A stretch of 5,545 nt of DNA, taken from contig JAEYXI010000627.1 of the NCBI GenBank assembly GCA_023428515.1, positions 1 through 5,545 of the forward strand, given 5' to 3'. The translations under genes were made by a program, and so were the position numbers. This DNA comes from Pseudomonadota bacterium (GTDB lineage: Bacteria > Pseudomonadota > Alphaproteobacteria > Rhizobiales > Rhizobiaceae). The notes under the pieces were generated by a model, which worked only from the letters and a program-made list of their open reading frames with translations, did no database searches and was not told the origin of the DNA. Shown piece by piece: positions 5,520 to 5,545 of this stretch (within the stretch, counting starts at the first letter, position 1; the number at the start of each line of letters is the position of its first letter).

Positions 5520-5545
5520 ATGATCATCCGCGTCTACCGTTGCAC
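5520..5545 (+). CDS. start of next gene, probably an ABC transporter permease (partial)
   Basis: An ATG at 5520 with GAGGT five bases upstream opens a frame reading MIIRVYRC before the window ends. Its codons are almost all C-ending, as in the neighbouring genes. A competing GTG at 5513 in another frame (reading VCHDHPRLPLH) has AAGGGA upstream but poor codon choice, including CTA. A permease is expected after a CUT1 binding protein, but eight codons cannot prove identity. Confidence 0.42.

Overview
The window reads as a piece of a high-GC alphaproteobacterial chromosome or large replicon. The likely group is Hyphomicrobiales (a rhizobial type such as Mesorhizobium, Sinorhizobium or Aminobacter). 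This rests on the strong G/C bias at third codon positions, the long antisense shadow ORFs, and a gene set that I recall from rhizobial genomes. The genus is an inference, not a measurement.

Layout: two divergent operons flank an AT-rich control region (2938-3135). Leftward (minus strand) run a BadF-type amino-sugar kinase (2937-2056), a GntR/UTRA repressor (2063-1275), a SIS-domain sugar-phosphate deaminase related to the isomerase half of GlmS (1278-253), and the first 85 codons of nagA (256 to beyond the left edge). Every junction in this operon overlaps, by 8, 4 and 4 bases, and three of the four genes appear to start with TTG or GTG. Rightward (plus strand) run murQ (3136-4083), a secreted family-1 sugar-binding protein of an ABC transporter (4151-5410), two tandem hairpins in the following gap, and the first few codons of what is probably a permease gene (from about 5520).

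Together the genes make an almost complete route for peptidoglycan or chitin amino sugars. The ABC system imports the sugar and the kinase phosphorylates GlcNAc and/or MurNAc. MurQ removes the lactyl ether from MurNAc-6-P to give GlcNAc-6-P, NagA deacetylates that to GlcN-6-P, and the SIS protein deaminates/isomerises it to fructose-6-P. The GntR protein is the obvious local regulator.

The most striking non-coding feature is in the divergent region. Two near-identical 18-bp sites, each a direct repeat of TGGTATT with 11-bp periodicity, sit as mirror images over the candidate promoters of both operons. Each operator fills most of the promoter spacer and runs into an extended -10 box, and a degenerate third copy lies between them. 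No mobile element, CRISPR array, tRNA or rRNA was seen.
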